Of a stretch of 64,000 nt of DNA, positions 18,399-27,401 are shown one piece after another. Within the stretch, counting starts at the first letter, position 1, and each line of letters begins with the position of its first letter. A program made the translations under genes and the position numbers. The DNA comes from Sphingobacteriales bacterium 50-39 (GTDB taxonomy: Bacteria; Bacteroidota; Bacteroidia; Chitinophagales; Chitinophagaceae), in contig MKTZ01000027.1 of the NCBI GenBank assembly GCA_001898505.1, positions 1 to 64,000 on the forward strand, written 5' to 3'. Below the pieces are notes generated by a model. That model saw nothing but the letters and a program-made list of their open reading frames with translations, made no database searches and was not told where the DNA came from.

Positions 18399-19577
18399 AT
18401 GCAAAAGTGTATTTGGGCCACCCTGGTTGTGGCAGTGGGAGTAATTATTCCCTTTTATTCGATGGCACAGGATGCGCCGGGCGGCCTAGCAGGTAGCATT
18501 CAAGGGTTGCAAGGGGTACTGGAACAGTTGTATAACAATATGATTCCACAATGCAGCCAACTTATAGGAGTAGGGCGGGCCGTAGCGGGGTTTGGTGCTA
18601 CTTGGTACATTGCTTATCGGGTATGGGGGCACATCGCAAGGGCAGAACCGATAGATTTTTACCCTCTTCTTAGGCCATTTGCCTTTGGGTTGGCCATTTT
18701 GAATTTCCCCTTTGTTATTGCCGTTATCAATGGAATTATGCAACCGGCAGCCAGCCAGACTTCTGCCTGGGTGAACACGTCTAACGCGGCAATTGCTGCC
18801 CTATTGAAGGAGAAGGAAGAGGCGTACAAGACGACGACAGCCTATCAAATGTATTTGTCGAACAACGGGGAAGGAGATAAGGACGCCTGGGAGAAATATT
18901 CGGGAGACGCAGACAATAGCTGGATCGGAGGGTTGACTAACAGCATTCGTTTTGCCCTGGACAAGGCGGCATTCAATTTGAAAAATACGATCAAAGTGTG
19001 GCTGTCCGAGGTCTTGCAGCTTTTGTACGAAGCGGCAGCACTTTGTATCAATACTATCCGAACCTTCTATTTAATCATTTTGGCGATCATTGGACCATTG
19101 GTTTTTGGTTTGTCCGTATTCGACGGTTTTGGGCATACCCTGCGTCATTGGTTGGCGAAATACATTAATGTTTTCTTGTGGTTACCTGTATGCAACATTT
19201 TTGGGGCGATCGTTAATACGATCCAGGAGCAGATGATCCAATTGGACATCAACCAGATAAAGAGCGCCGGAGATACTGCTTTTGGGGCGACGGATACCGG
19301 ATATCTGATCTTCTTGATTATCGCTATTGCGGGCTACTTTACCGTACCGAGCGTGGCGGGATATATCGTAAGTGCAGGCGGTCATAGCTTGCTGAGCAGG
19401 ACCAATTTGATCGTCAGCCATGTCACGAGCCAGTTGAATTTACCTGGGCAGCATTCAAGCTCACAAGTTCAGCAGGTAATGCAAGGGCCGGTTGCGAGGG
19501 CAGCTTCGGGAGGTTCTTTTGGTGCAGGCACTTCAGGAGGCAGCGACTTCCAATACAGGCGGGTGAAGGGAAGTTAA
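18399..19577 (+). CDS. traJ: TraJ conjugation membrane protein (VirB6/TrbL-like)
   Basis: This 392-residue polytopic inner-membrane protein has an N-terminal signal-like segment, then several hydrophobic helices, notably around 50-75, 80-110, 215-245, 255-275 and 300-325. The segment LRTFYLIILAIIGPLVFGL-like (here IRTFYLIILAIIGPLVFGLS) and the FLWLPVCNIFGAIV motif are typical of Bacteroidetes TraJ. The C-terminus is Gly/Ser-rich. It would form part of the inner-membrane channel. It lies directly upstream of traK, as expected. Confidence 0.9.
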   Translation: MQKCIWATLVVAVGVIIPFYSMAQDAPGGLAGSIQGLQGVLEQLYNNMIPQCSQLIGVGRAVAGFGATWYIAYRVWGHIARAEPIDFYPLLRPFAFGLAILNFPFVIAVINGIMQPAASQTSAWVNTSNAAIAALLKEKEEAYKTTTAYQMYLSNNGEGDKDAWEKYSGDADNSWIGGLTNSIRFALDKAAFNLKNTIKVWLSEVLQLLYEAAALCINTIRTFYLIILAIIGPLVFGLSVFDGFGHTLRHWLAKYINVFLWLPVCNIFGAIVNTIQEQMIQLDINQIKSAGDTAFGATDTGYLIFLIIAIAGYFTVPSVAGYIVSAGGHSLLSRTNLIVSHVTSQLNLPGQHSSSQVQQVMQGPVARAASGGSFGAGTSGGSDFQYRRVKGS

Positions 19578-19626
19578 CCTTCCAATATGACAGATCTAAA
19601 CAATTGTGGAGTTTGAAAATGTGTGT

Positions 19627-20247
19627 ATGATGTTTAAGCAAGTCAAGAATTTAGACCGGGCTTTTCAACAAGTCCGGACATTTACGATCACAGTAGTGAT
19701 TGTCTCAGGCTGTATCAATGGCCTTGCTATTGTCAAAATGCAGCAGGCAATGCAGCGTGCAGGCGACCGGGTATACATTCTTTCCTCTGGGAAGGCTTTG
19801 GAGGCTTTTGCGGCTGATCGGAAAGAAAACCTCCCGGTCGAAGCACGGGACCATGTAAAAACGTTTCATGAGTATTTTTTCACACTGGACCCCGACGAGA
19901 GGGTGATTCAGGCAAATACCACGAGGGCCTTATACCTCGCGGATGGTTCTGCCAAAAGGGTATATGACAACCTGAAAGAAAGCAGTTACTATGCCGGTAT
20001 CATTGCCGGCAATATAAGCCAAGCGGTTAGCATTGACAGCATCCAACTGGATATGAAATTGTACCCATTCTATTTCCGGTGTTATGCCACCCAGAAGATC
20101 ACCCGCACTACGACGATTGTTACACGCAGCCTGGTGACGGAAGGATACTTACGCAATGTCAGCCGGTCAGACAACAACCCGCACGGGTTTCTGATTGAAC
20201 GATGGACAATCCTGGAAAATAAAGATTTAAAAGTAGAAAACAGGTAG
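19627..20247 (+). CDS. traK: TraK conjugation protein (VirB8-like)
   Basis: The protein has about 206 residues and one transmembrane helix near the N-terminus (about 19-36) followed by a periplasmic domain of VirB8 type. The MFKQVKNLDRAFQQVRTFTI start and the KTFHEYFFTLDPDE motif are characteristic of TraK. The ATG at 19627 (or 19630) matches family N-termini better than the GTG at 19606. It lies between traJ and traL in the standard order. Confidence 0.9.
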   Translation: MMFKQVKNLDRAFQQVRTFTITVVIVSGCINGLAIVKMQQAMQRAGDRVYILSSGKALEAFAADRKENLPVEARDHVKTFHEYFFTLDPDERVIQANTTRALYLADGSAKRVYDNLKESSYYAGIIAGNISQAVSIDSIQLDMKLYPFYFRCYATQKITRTTTIVTRSLVTEGYLRNVSRSDNNPHGFLIERWTILENKDLKVENR

Positions 20248-20250
20248 ATT

Positions 20251-20742
20251 ATGTGGCCTTTCAAACGAAAAAAAACAAAGAACGAAGCAACGGGAGCAAG
20301 ATATAACCGGCTGGATGCTTGGTGCAATATTGTCGGCCACCGTATTGGCAGTATTCTGCAACAAAAGACTAAAAGCTGGTCACCGATACATTTAAAATTG
20401 GCCTTGCTGCTATTTGTCCTGATTGCAGGAGGAACAAGCATATGGGTGCTCTTGGATTCCTTGCGGAATCCTTCGGCTACAATACGGATTTCTCCTATTC
20501 AGGCATCACCAGGGATAACCACTCCATCGCCTGAGTCCCTTCCCTATGACGTACGGACCGAAATATCTATAGATAAGATAAGGGTTTTTCATCAGATGAT
20601 GGACAGTCTGAGAAATACCCCTGAAGGGCGGCGGTTTTATGACAGTCTCCGGCAAGCTCGTCCTGGCTTATTTGACAGTATCTATAAGGTCGAACAACTA
20701 TATAGTACCCAGGAAAGACGCAATCACATTTTTAACAAGTAA
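20251..20742 (+). CDS. traL: TraL-like conjugation protein
   Basis: This 163-residue protein has one central transmembrane helix (about 50-70), a basic N-terminus, and a periplasmic C-terminal region with RIS.I..SPGITTPSPES. It is longer than the roughly 100-residue TraL/DUF3989 proteins but sits exactly between traK and traM and has the same topology. The start is four bases after the traK stop. The family name is inferred from position and topology. Confidence 0.65.
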   Translation: MWPFKRKKTKNEATGARYNRLDAWCNIVGHRIGSILQQKTKSWSPIHLKLALLLFVLIAGGTSIWVLLDSLRNPSATIRISPIQASPGITTPSPESLPYDVRTEISIDKIRVFHQMMDSLRNTPEGRRFYDSLRQARPGLFDSIYKVEQLYSTQERRNHIFNK

Positions 20743-20752
20743 AACAGTGTGT

Positions 20753-22099
20753 ATGGAACAGACGAAGAAAGAGTTAAAAAAAAAGGGAAACCCCTCAAAA
20801 GAACGCCAGCGGAAGTTCTTATTAATGATTCCGATTTTGATTTTTCCGTTTCTGACCGGGGCTTTTTGGGCTTTGGGGGGAGGAAGCGGAAATAAGACTG
20901 TACAGCAGGCTGAAGTACACAAAGGGTTTAATACAACCCTGCCTGCACCACATTTTAATAAGAAAGAAACGGTGCTGGATAAGTTAGGCTTTTATCAAAA
21001 GGCTGCCCTGGATTCTGCCAAGCTGGCAGAGAAGCAGAAAACCGATCCTTACTTGGCAATTAAGCCGATAAGTGCTCCAGAAAAGGGGATGCCTGTTTCT
21101 ACAGGGGCGATAAGCAGGGGGAATGAGAATACGCTGTATTCCGCAGGACAGAGGTCCGGGATCTATGCCGATGCTAATGAGGAAAAAGTAACCAAGAGGT
21201 TGGAGCAACTTAGGAAGGTCATTAGTCAACCCTCTCAGCAGGCACTGCCAACTGACGTGGAAGGGTTCCCGTCGGCAATTTCTGCTCCATCGCTACATGC
21301 TTCCCCGGAAATAGACCGGCTGGAGAAGCTCATGCAGGCCCTAAAACAGTCGGGTGATTCCGCCAGTCATGATCCATCTTTGGACAGGCTCAACGGTATG
21401 CTGGACAAGGTACTCAAAATTCAACATCCGGAATTAGTTTCAACAGCTCAAGAAAAGCCCGTGTTACCACAGCTACCACTTGTTGCTCCAGCCGTTTATA
21501 AGCCAACTGAAGGCTCTATTACGACACTGGAACCCTCTCAACCGGCGGCTACAGATAGGGGTAAAGAGATTAGCCCAGAGCTGGAGGACGGTTTTTTGGC
21601 CATTGATGATAACAGTGGAACAATAGAGGAGACTGGCAACACATTCCGAGCGGTGATTAGCGAGGATCAGACTTTGGTATCGGGGGCTACGATCAAGTTG
21701 CGGCTGACGGAGGATGCCCGGGTAAATGGCGTTTTCCTCCCCAAGGACAATTTTATTTATGGAACGGTAACTCTTAACAATGAACGTCTGCTCATCAGCA
21801 TCAAATCGATCGTATGCGATAATTCCATCTATCCAGTGAATTTGCAGGTTTTCGACCTGGATGGAATGGCAGGCATATTCATTCCAGGAGCAATCAGTCG
21901 AGATGTGTCGAAAGAATCCGCTGCTGAAGGAGTTAACAGCATGGGAATTACCACCTTGGACGCTTCGTTAGGCGCACAGGCAGCCAATGCGGGGATTCAG
22001 GCGGCAAAAAGCCTCTTCAGTAAAAAAATCAAGCTGGTACGTGTTTCGGTGAAGTCGGGATACGAAGTGCTGCTAAAAGAAAGCAAAACCAATTCCTGA
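20753..22099 (+). CDS. traM: TraM conjugation protein (VirB10-like)
   Basis: This 448-residue protein has a basic N-terminus, one transmembrane helix (about 24-45), a long low-complexity middle rich in Pro, Gln and Ser, and a C-terminal beta-rich domain with TFRAVISEDQTLVSGATIKL and an FLPKDNFIYGTV motif as in Bacteroidetes TraM. VirB10-type proteins link inner and outer membranes in the transfer channel. The ATG at 20753 gives a normal N-terminus. It overlaps nothing and follows traL by 10 bases. Confidence 0.9.
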   Translation: MEQTKKELKKKGNPSKERQRKFLLMIPILIFPFLTGAFWALGGGSGNKTVQQAEVHKGFNTTLPAPHFNKKETVLDKLGFYQKAALDSAKLAEKQKTDPYLAIKPISAPEKGMPVSTGAISRGNENTLYSAGQRSGIYADANEEKVTKRLEQLRKVISQPSQQALPTDVEGFPSAISAPSLHASPEIDRLEKLMQALKQSGDSASHDPSLDRLNGMLDKVLKIQHPELVSTAQEKPVLPQLPLVAPAVYKPTEGSITTLEPSQPAATDRGKEISPELEDGFLAIDDNSGTIEETGNTFRAVISEDQTLVSGATIKLRLTEDARVNGVFLPKDNFIYGTVTLNNERLLISIKSIVCDNSIYPVNLQVFDLDGMAGIFIPGAISRDVSKESAAEGVNSMGITTLDASLGAQAANAGIQAAKSLFSKKIKLVRVSVKSGYEVLLKESKTNS

Positions 22100-22150
22100 T
22101 CGTAAAGAATTGGTGTAGACAAACATTTTTCACAACAAAATGATTCGGTT

Positions 22151-23017
22151 ATGCAAAAGTTCAAAATCATGCTAACAAGCCTGCTCTTTTTGGCAGGCTA
22201 TACAGGTGTATCGGCACAGATGAGACCGGATGCTTTTTTCCTTGCGCCTATCATGGCGCAGACTGTACCAGTGACGCAAACAAAAATCACCTGCATTATA
22301 TTTCCGGTGAGCATTCAACCTGCGGGTAAGGGAACAAGAGATATTAAGGCACAGAAGGTAAAGGGAACAGATAACGTGCTGATGGTGCAGGCAGCGCGTC
22401 CAAACTTTACTTCCACGAACCTCACTGTAGTCGGGCTGAATGGCCGTTTGTATTCGCTGGTATTACGCTATGAGGCGGAGCCGGGGACCTACAATTTTCG
22501 AGTAGTAGATGACAGCGTTTCTGGATATAAACTCGTGTCGGATCAGGTAAATAATCCTATACTGCTGTCGGGGTTGCCGGCAAATGAACTAACCTTATCA
22601 GCAGACGCAGACACCATTGCTACAAGTCGGTTCTTTCTTCACTGCTCCACGGGTACTGAAAGAATGCACCTGGTACTAAAAAGCCTCTATGTCAAAGATC
22701 AGCTCCTTTGGTTAGTTGTCAAGCTAAAAAATCATTCACTTCTTGATTACCAGACCGACTATGTTCATTTTTCCTTGCTGGATAAAAACAGGGCCAAGCG
22801 CACGGCCGTACAAGAGCATGTGTTATCGCCCATTTATAGTAGTCCTGAAAAAAATGTACCTGGCGGAGGGGCTAAGGTATTAGTCTTTGCGTTTCGTCCT
22901 TTTACCATTCCAAAGCACAAAAAGCTAGTGGTACAGGTGAGTGAACCTAATGGGGGCAGGGCATTGCTCTTAAAGGTCGAAAATAAGATCATTTTGAAAG
23001 CAAGGCAATGGAAGTGA
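22151..23017 (+). CDS. traN: TraN conjugation protein (DUF4138, VirB9-like)
   Basis: This 288-residue protein has a signal peptide ending near GVSAQ. Conserved DUF4138 elements include KITCIIFPVSIQPAGKGTRD, the KVKGTDNVLMVQAARPNF segment, and LVLKSLYVKDQLLWLVVKLKN in the C-terminal half. TraN is the periplasmic/outer-membrane partner of TraM. It closes the core traE-traN series. No TraO, TraP or TraQ follows; instead unnamed element genes do. Confidence 0.9.
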   Translation: MQKFKIMLTSLLFLAGYTGVSAQMRPDAFFLAPIMAQTVPVTQTKITCIIFPVSIQPAGKGTRDIKAQKVKGTDNVLMVQAARPNFTSTNLTVVGLNGRLYSLVLRYEAEPGTYNFRVVDDSVSGYKLVSDQVNNPILLSGLPANELTLSADADTIATSRFFLHCSTGTERMHLVLKSLYVKDQLLWLVVKLKNHSLLDYQTDYVHFSLLDKNRAKRTAVQEHVLSPIYSSPEKNVPGGGAKVLVFAFRPFTIPKHKKLVVQVSEPNGGRALLLKVENKIILKARQWK

Positions 23018-23021
23018 GACC

Positions 23022-23669
23022 ATGAAGATCAAGCTCAGACATATGATTATTGACGAACCATTAAATGTCGAAAATCCGGCATTTAATGCGACCCTTTATA
23101 TAAATGATATCAAAGTGGGCAACGTGCGGAATGGTGACTATCCAGGGGAGACGACTTTCAAGAGTACCACAGGGACTGAAAAAGGGCGTCAGCTAGTAAA
23201 GGAAGCGGAAGAATTTTTTAAAGATGTTTCCCCATTGATTAAAGAGGGCAGCGATCATAAGCTAACTACCGTACCAATGACTTTGGGAGCTTATATCGAT
23301 AGTCTTTGGCGCACGGAACTGGCTCAAATGCGCATGAGAAGTTTGATTAAGGAAGGAGTAAATCTTCATACGAGTAGGATTCATTATGGAATACCGTATA
23401 AGCATTATGAATTTCTTGAATACAAAATACCGCTAAAAAAACTTCTCAAATCTCCTGAAGCCTTGGATCTTGTTCGAAAGGATTTGGAAACAAAAATCCT
23501 TCCATTGTATGATGACGGCTACAGAATTATTAAGACCAATATCCCTCAGGAAGTTTTACAAAAGTTGGGTGCTAGTTCCAAACATTTCTCAGATATCTGG
23601 GGAGGGATTGCTAAGAAAAACGATTTCATGAAAATAAAAGGGAAAAAGTCGAAAGGCTTGCGGTTGTAG
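23022..23669 (+). CDS. Hypothetical conjugative-element protein
   Basis: This 215-residue soluble protein has a beta-rich N-terminus (FNATLYINDIKVGNVRNGDY) and a helical C-terminus ending in a basic tail (KIKGKKSKGLRL). No signal peptide or membrane segment is present. It starts four bases after traN, so it is probably in the transfer operon. No family or function was recognised. Confidence 0.6.
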   Translation: MKIKLRHMIIDEPLNVENPAFNATLYINDIKVGNVRNGDYPGETTFKSTTGTEKGRQLVKEAEEFFKDVSPLIKEGSDHKLTTVPMTLGAYIDSLWRTELAQMRMRSLIKEGVNLHTSRIHYGIPYKHYEFLEYKIPLKKLLKSPEALDLVRKDLETKILPLYDDGYRIIKTNIPQEVLQKLGASSKHFSDIWGGIAKKNDFMKIKGKKSKGLRL

Positions 23670-23705
23670 AAAATCCGATTGTAAAGAAGTTAAAACAGAC
23701 ACCGT

Positions 23706-24410
23706 ATGGCGAAAGACAACAAGATCACAGAACAGCAACATGCCACAAAGAAAGGAATACCTTTTTTAACATACTCCTTTTTAGAGAATAAGCAATCACC
23801 CTCTGGCAGAGAGTATGCAAAGGAATTTCTCCGTTGGGCAGGCAAGTCGCTAAGACAGGGAGGGAAGCAGTTTCGGGCACTCTATATCCGATTGGCGACC
23901 CGTATCCCAGAACAGGGTTATAACGGCATCAATACGGCTGAGCTGGATCGTAGAATGCGGAAAATTAACTGGAACAAGGACTATTACAGTGAAGAAGCCT
24001 TAGCCAAGGGTGAAAGGAGTCCCAGGATGCAGCGCAGGATTATGCGAGCTAATAGTATTTTCAGAGACCTGAAAAAGTTATCGGATAGTGGGCATTATAT
24101 GGCGGAGGAAATACGCTGGAAGCTACAGCACAAATATTGGACAAATACGAGGATGCAGCCACAAACTGGCAACACACTGGAAGCAGTCGCCTTACCCGCA
24201 AGTTATCGATCAGTAAGGAACATAGCAGATGCCCGGGAGAATAGCGAGGATCAGGTAAGTGGAGGGATATCCAGGGACAACAGGCAAGATACTTTCCAAA
24301 AGCAGCAGCAGAATGAAGCCCGGAGAAAGCAAATTGTTAAGGCCGGGGCAAACTTACTTACTTCTTTGGTAAGCAGGCAACACAAAAAAAAGAAAGGGCT
24401 GGGTATCTAA
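23706..24410 (+). CDS. Basic hypothetical conjugative-element protein
   Basis: This 234-residue, strongly basic protein contains LRWAGKSLRQGGKQFRALYI and many Arg/Lys-rich helices, ending RQHKKKKGLGI. It has no membrane segment. The charge suggests DNA or RNA binding, but no catalytic motif is visible. It lies 36 bases after the preceding gene and 20 before the next, on the same strand. Confidence 0.55.
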   Translation: MAKDNKITEQQHATKKGIPFLTYSFLENKQSPSGREYAKEFLRWAGKSLRQGGKQFRALYIRLATRIPEQGYNGINTAELDRRMRKINWNKDYYSEEALAKGERSPRMQRRIMRANSIFRDLKKLSDSGHYMAEEIRWKLQHKYWTNTRMQPQTGNTLEAVALPASYRSVRNIADARENSEDQVSGGISRDNRQDTFQKQQQNEARRKQIVKAGANLLTSLVSRQHKKKKGLGI

Positions 24411-24430
24411 TCTTTTAAAGGAGAAAAATC

Positions 24431-26488
24431 ATGGGCAAGTATGTGAACGATAATTATAATGAAAAGCGCCTGGAGTTTGAATTTAACTATTTGGGATTTA
24501 GCTACTGGGCAGTGGAGGCTCTCAGAGCTCGATTGGCAGACCCGAACAGGCAGAATGCATTTGCTATCCAGGATGAGCGATGGTTTGGTCCGGACAAAAT
24601 GCACCTCACGATAGAACTGGGAGATGGCAATAATGCTATGCTAGGCGTCAAAAGCTATGACGTCTCTTATAGGAAGGAGATCATTGTTCCGGAAATAGAG
24701 ATTGAAGGGATCAATACTGCTACTTTAGATCGAATAATGGGTTCGTATGATTGGTCGGAGGACTTGAAAAAGCCGGAAGTACGTGAAGCGGCAAAAGCTG
24801 AACCTTATCTGCAGCAGCTGGTAGACCTCTATGATGGGATCAAACAGGATTTGCAAAGGTTAAAGGAAAGTGATCAGCCAGCAGCATGGGAGGCAGCCCA
24901 CCTCTTAACGCTTCGGCATTGGTTGGATACACCCTATGAATCCAATATCCCAGGAGCGGAGGAATTTAAAAATATCTATGAGATCCGGCATTCGTTCAGC
25001 CCGGAAGATAAAGTCTGGCCCACAGTGAAAGAAGCAAAGAATTTACTGGAAGGGGCTCCAATAGGGAGATCGATCATTTCTCCTGTTGATGGCATTCCTG
25101 TTGTAGAATGGTTCGGGCTGAATTTGCATGAAAAAGGCGTTGACGGCAATTATTTGATGGAAGGCTTTGGGTTTTTTGACCTGGAAAGGGAAATGAAGTA
25201 CCTGCCCATTCGGGAAAGGTATAATCATGTCGGTGTAGGCGCGATCTATCGTGCTCTTTTAAATGGGGATAGACCAGCCGTCTTCTTTTTAGAGGGAAAT
25301 TCGGAGACACCGGCGAATTTGCACATAAATCCCATTTCCCAATACATAGAGGTGAGAGACAAGCAGGGCAAGATAATCACCAATAGTGCAGATTTGTCGT
25401 TGAACGATCAAACACTTGGTGATATCAATTATTCAACAATTCTAAATAATAAAGTTATGCGAAACAGTAATTATAATGAAGCAAATTACGAGTATATCGT
25501 AGGCCGCCTGCGGCAGCATCTATTCCCCGATACTCAGAACGCTGAGCTAATGGAACAAATGAAACAAGGTAAAAGCCGTATCCTATTAGAGTTCCATTCA
25601 GCGGAGTATTCTGGGGCTGTGAAGGCTACTGTCCATATCGAAAAGGCCGATTCAGGAACATACTTTCCTAACCGCTACCAATTGGAGCTAAAACGCCCCG
25701 ATTCCGAATACGTACGTCGTCAATATTTTCCAATCCAAAATTTTAAGGGGCATGGTAATCAATACGACATTCCGTGGAAAATGGGAGTGAATTTACTAAA
25801 AGGGAGCCAGGTACTAAATAATTGGCTCCGGGAGGACGGATCGACTATTTATGAGTGGCGAGGTCTGGACTTTTCCCAGAGAAAGAATGCGGGTTACGGC
25901 TATCTCTCCTTTGACAGGCAGGAACTCGACGTAGAAAAGAAACTGGACGAGTTGCCAATCCAGGAAAAGAATAAGAACGATCTGCGGCATTCCCATGTAG
26001 TCCGCTCCATAGAGATGGGTAACAGCCAGGTGGTCCACCTGGATATGGAGGGAAATCCTACTATACGGCTTCGCGCAAATGTCCGCAGGGGTGATTTGGA
26101 TATTATCACACCTGGTCAAGCTATCAGCATCCAGCAATTTAACACAGAACTTACCCAATCAAGGGAATCAGGCGTTTATATGTCAGATCCGTCCCAGGGA
26201 AAGGGAACTGGTCGAGGGAGACAAACGGGAATGGATGAGACTGCCAGCCAAGTAAATTCCAGGACCGCGAAAGAACAGCCAATTACGCAGGGTTCCTCTG
26301 TGTCCGTTGATAACAACGGTAAAACGAATATGGTGCAGAATACCGTTAATCCGCCTGGCTCTAAGTCCAGGCAAACTGCCACCACCCGGCCTGTCAATGA
26401 CGGCAAGACAAAGAAGGTGCTAACAGGCAATCGGATTACTCCGCCGCCAGTAGGCCGTTCGGGCAATCATATGAAACATGGGATGTAA
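24431..26488 (+). CDS. Large repeat-containing element protein, function unknown
   Basis: This 685-residue protein contains repeated modules of a type common on Bacteroidetes mobile elements. One copy runs LLEGAPIGRSIISPVDGIPV, then VEWFGLNLHEKGVDGNY, a LPIRE segment and IYRALLNGDRPAVFFLEGN (about 205-320). A second runs LLKGSQVLNNW, YEWRGLDFSQRKNAGYG, LPIQEKN and VRSIEMGNSQVVHLDMEGN (about 455-560). The last 120 residues are a low-complexity Ser/Thr/Gln tail. AAAGGAG at 24417-24423 is a clear ribosome-binding site. No enzymatic motif is seen. Confidence 0.6.
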   Translation: MGKYVNDNYNEKRLEFEFNYLGFSYWAVEALRARLADPNRQNAFAIQDERWFGPDKMHLTIELGDGNNAMLGVKSYDVSYRKEIIVPEIEIEGINTATLDRIMGSYDWSEDLKKPEVREAAKAEPYLQQLVDLYDGIKQDLQRLKESDQPAAWEAAHLLTLRHWLDTPYESNIPGAEEFKNIYEIRHSFSPEDKVWPTVKEAKNLLEGAPIGRSIISPVDGIPVVEWFGLNLHEKGVDGNYLMEGFGFFDLEREMKYLPIRERYNHVGVGAIYRALLNGDRPAVFFLEGNSETPANLHINPISQYIEVRDKQGKIITNSADLSLNDQTLGDINYSTILNNKVMRNSNYNEANYEYIVGRLRQHLFPDTQNAELMEQMKQGKSRILLEFHSAEYSGAVKATVHIEKADSGTYFPNRYQLELKRPDSEYVRRQYFPIQNFKGHGNQYDIPWKMGVNLLKGSQVLNNWLREDGSTIYEWRGLDFSQRKNAGYGYLSFDRQELDVEKKLDELPIQEKNKNDLRHSHVVRSIEMGNSQVVHLDMEGNPTIRLRANVRRGDLDIITPGQAISIQQFNTELTQSRESGVYMSDPSQGKGTGRGRQTGMDETASQVNSRTAKEQPITQGSSVSVDNNGKTNMVQNTVNPPGSKSRQTATTRPVNDGKTKKVLTGNRITPPPVGRSGNHMKHGM

Positions 26489-26509
26489 AGGATATTTCCA
26501 GGCAAGGTT

Positions 26510-26824
26510 ATGGATCGGTCACAGCAATTCAGGAGGTTTTATGAGGTGATTGCCGGTGATGGACGCATTGGTCCCGTCCACATCAGTGTGTACATGGCTT
26601 TGCTACACCTATGGGAAAGGCAAGATCATGTAAACCCTATCCACATATTTAGCCGGAATCTCATGCCTATAGCGAAAATATCAGGCATTGCTACCTATTA
26701 CCGGACTATGAAAGAGCTGAATAAGTACGGTTATATCCGATACATATCGACCTATGACCGGATCATAGGAAGCCTTGTGTATATCCAGGAACTAAATGTC
26801 TCTATCGATAAAAAGGAAGTGTGA
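26510..26824 (+). CDS. Small winged-helix-like element protein, copy 1
   Basis: This 104-residue protein has the pattern FYEVIAGDGRIGPVHISVYM, AKISGIATYYRTMKELNKYG and YIRY. It reads as a winged helix seen in small conjugative-element proteins and replication-type regulators. It is a paralogue of the gene at 27102-27401; the two bracket a HTH_17-type gene. It is likely a DNA-binding regulator or replication accessory; this is inference from the pattern. Confidence 0.6.
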   Translation: MDRSQQFRRFYEVIAGDGRIGPVHISVYMALLHLWERQDHVNPIHIFSRNLMPIAKISGIATYYRTMKELNKYGYIRYISTYDRIIGSLVYIQELNVSIDKKEV

Positions 26825-26828
26825 ATGT

Positions 26829-27095
26829 ATGCAAGTAGAGTTCATTACCAAGGAGGACCTTGAAATATTCAGGATGCGCCTCCTGGAAGATATAGGAAGC
26901 CTGCTCACAAAGGAGCGACCGGCTACCAATAAGCCGTGGTTACGTGGTGGCGAGGTTAGAAAGCTGCTTAGCATTTCAGCAAGTAGCCTTCAAACATTAA
27001 GGATTTCAGGAAAATTGAAGTCTTCCAAGGTAGGAGGTATTCATTATTACAGGTACCAGGACATTCAGGACATGATGAGCCGGGATAATAAATAG
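26829..27095 (+). CDS. Excisionase-type helix-turn-helix protein
   Basis: The protein has 88 residues from the ATG at 26829. After an N-terminal helix, NKPWLRGGEVRKLLSISASS-type sequence (about 37-56) followed by LQTLRISGKLKSSKVGGIHY forms the HTH_17/MerR-like fold used by excisionase-like proteins: recognition helix plus the G..yY.y.dI motif. Such proteins on Bacteroidetes elements act in excision or regulation. It starts five bases after the previous stop, so it is probably translationally coupled. Confidence 0.75.
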   Translation: MQVEFITKEDLEIFRMRLLEDIGSLLTKERPATNKPWLRGGEVRKLLSISASSLQTLRISGKLKSSKVGGIHYYRYQDIQDMMSRDNK

Positions 27096-27101
27096 TTTGA
27101 A

Positions 27102-27401
27102 GTGGACCAGTATGGCGATGCATTGAATCGTTTCCTAAATCGAATGGACCCTGATCCAAGGGTAGGAGCTGTTCATGTAAGCCTGTACCTGGCACTCCTG
27201 CGGCAGTGGGTAGAGAATGATTTTAATGATCCTGTAATAATAGAAAGAGAGAGGATTATGCAGCTTGCGAAGATCAGCAGTCCGCGTACCTACTTCAAGA
27301 GCATTAAAAACCTGGACGAATTCGGGTATATCAGTTATTGTCCAGCTCATCATCGTTATATGAAAAGCTCAGTTAAAATCAATCTTAATTTATTACAATG
27401 A
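27102..27401 (+). CDS. Small winged-helix-like element protein, copy 2
   Basis: This 99-residue protein, starting at a GTG at 27102, is a paralogue of the 26510 gene. It shares the RVGAVHVSLYLALL segment (compare RIGPVHISVYMALL), AKISSPRTYFKSIKNLDEFG and YISY. The GTG start is chosen because the matching N-terminus begins there. It overlaps the next gene by four bases. Function is likely DNA binding; unproven. Confidence 0.55.
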   Translation: MDQYGDALNRFLNRMDPDPRVGAVHVSLYLALLRQWVENDFNDPVIIERERIMQLAKISSPRTYFKSIKNLDEFGYISYCPAHHRYMKSSVKINLNLLQ

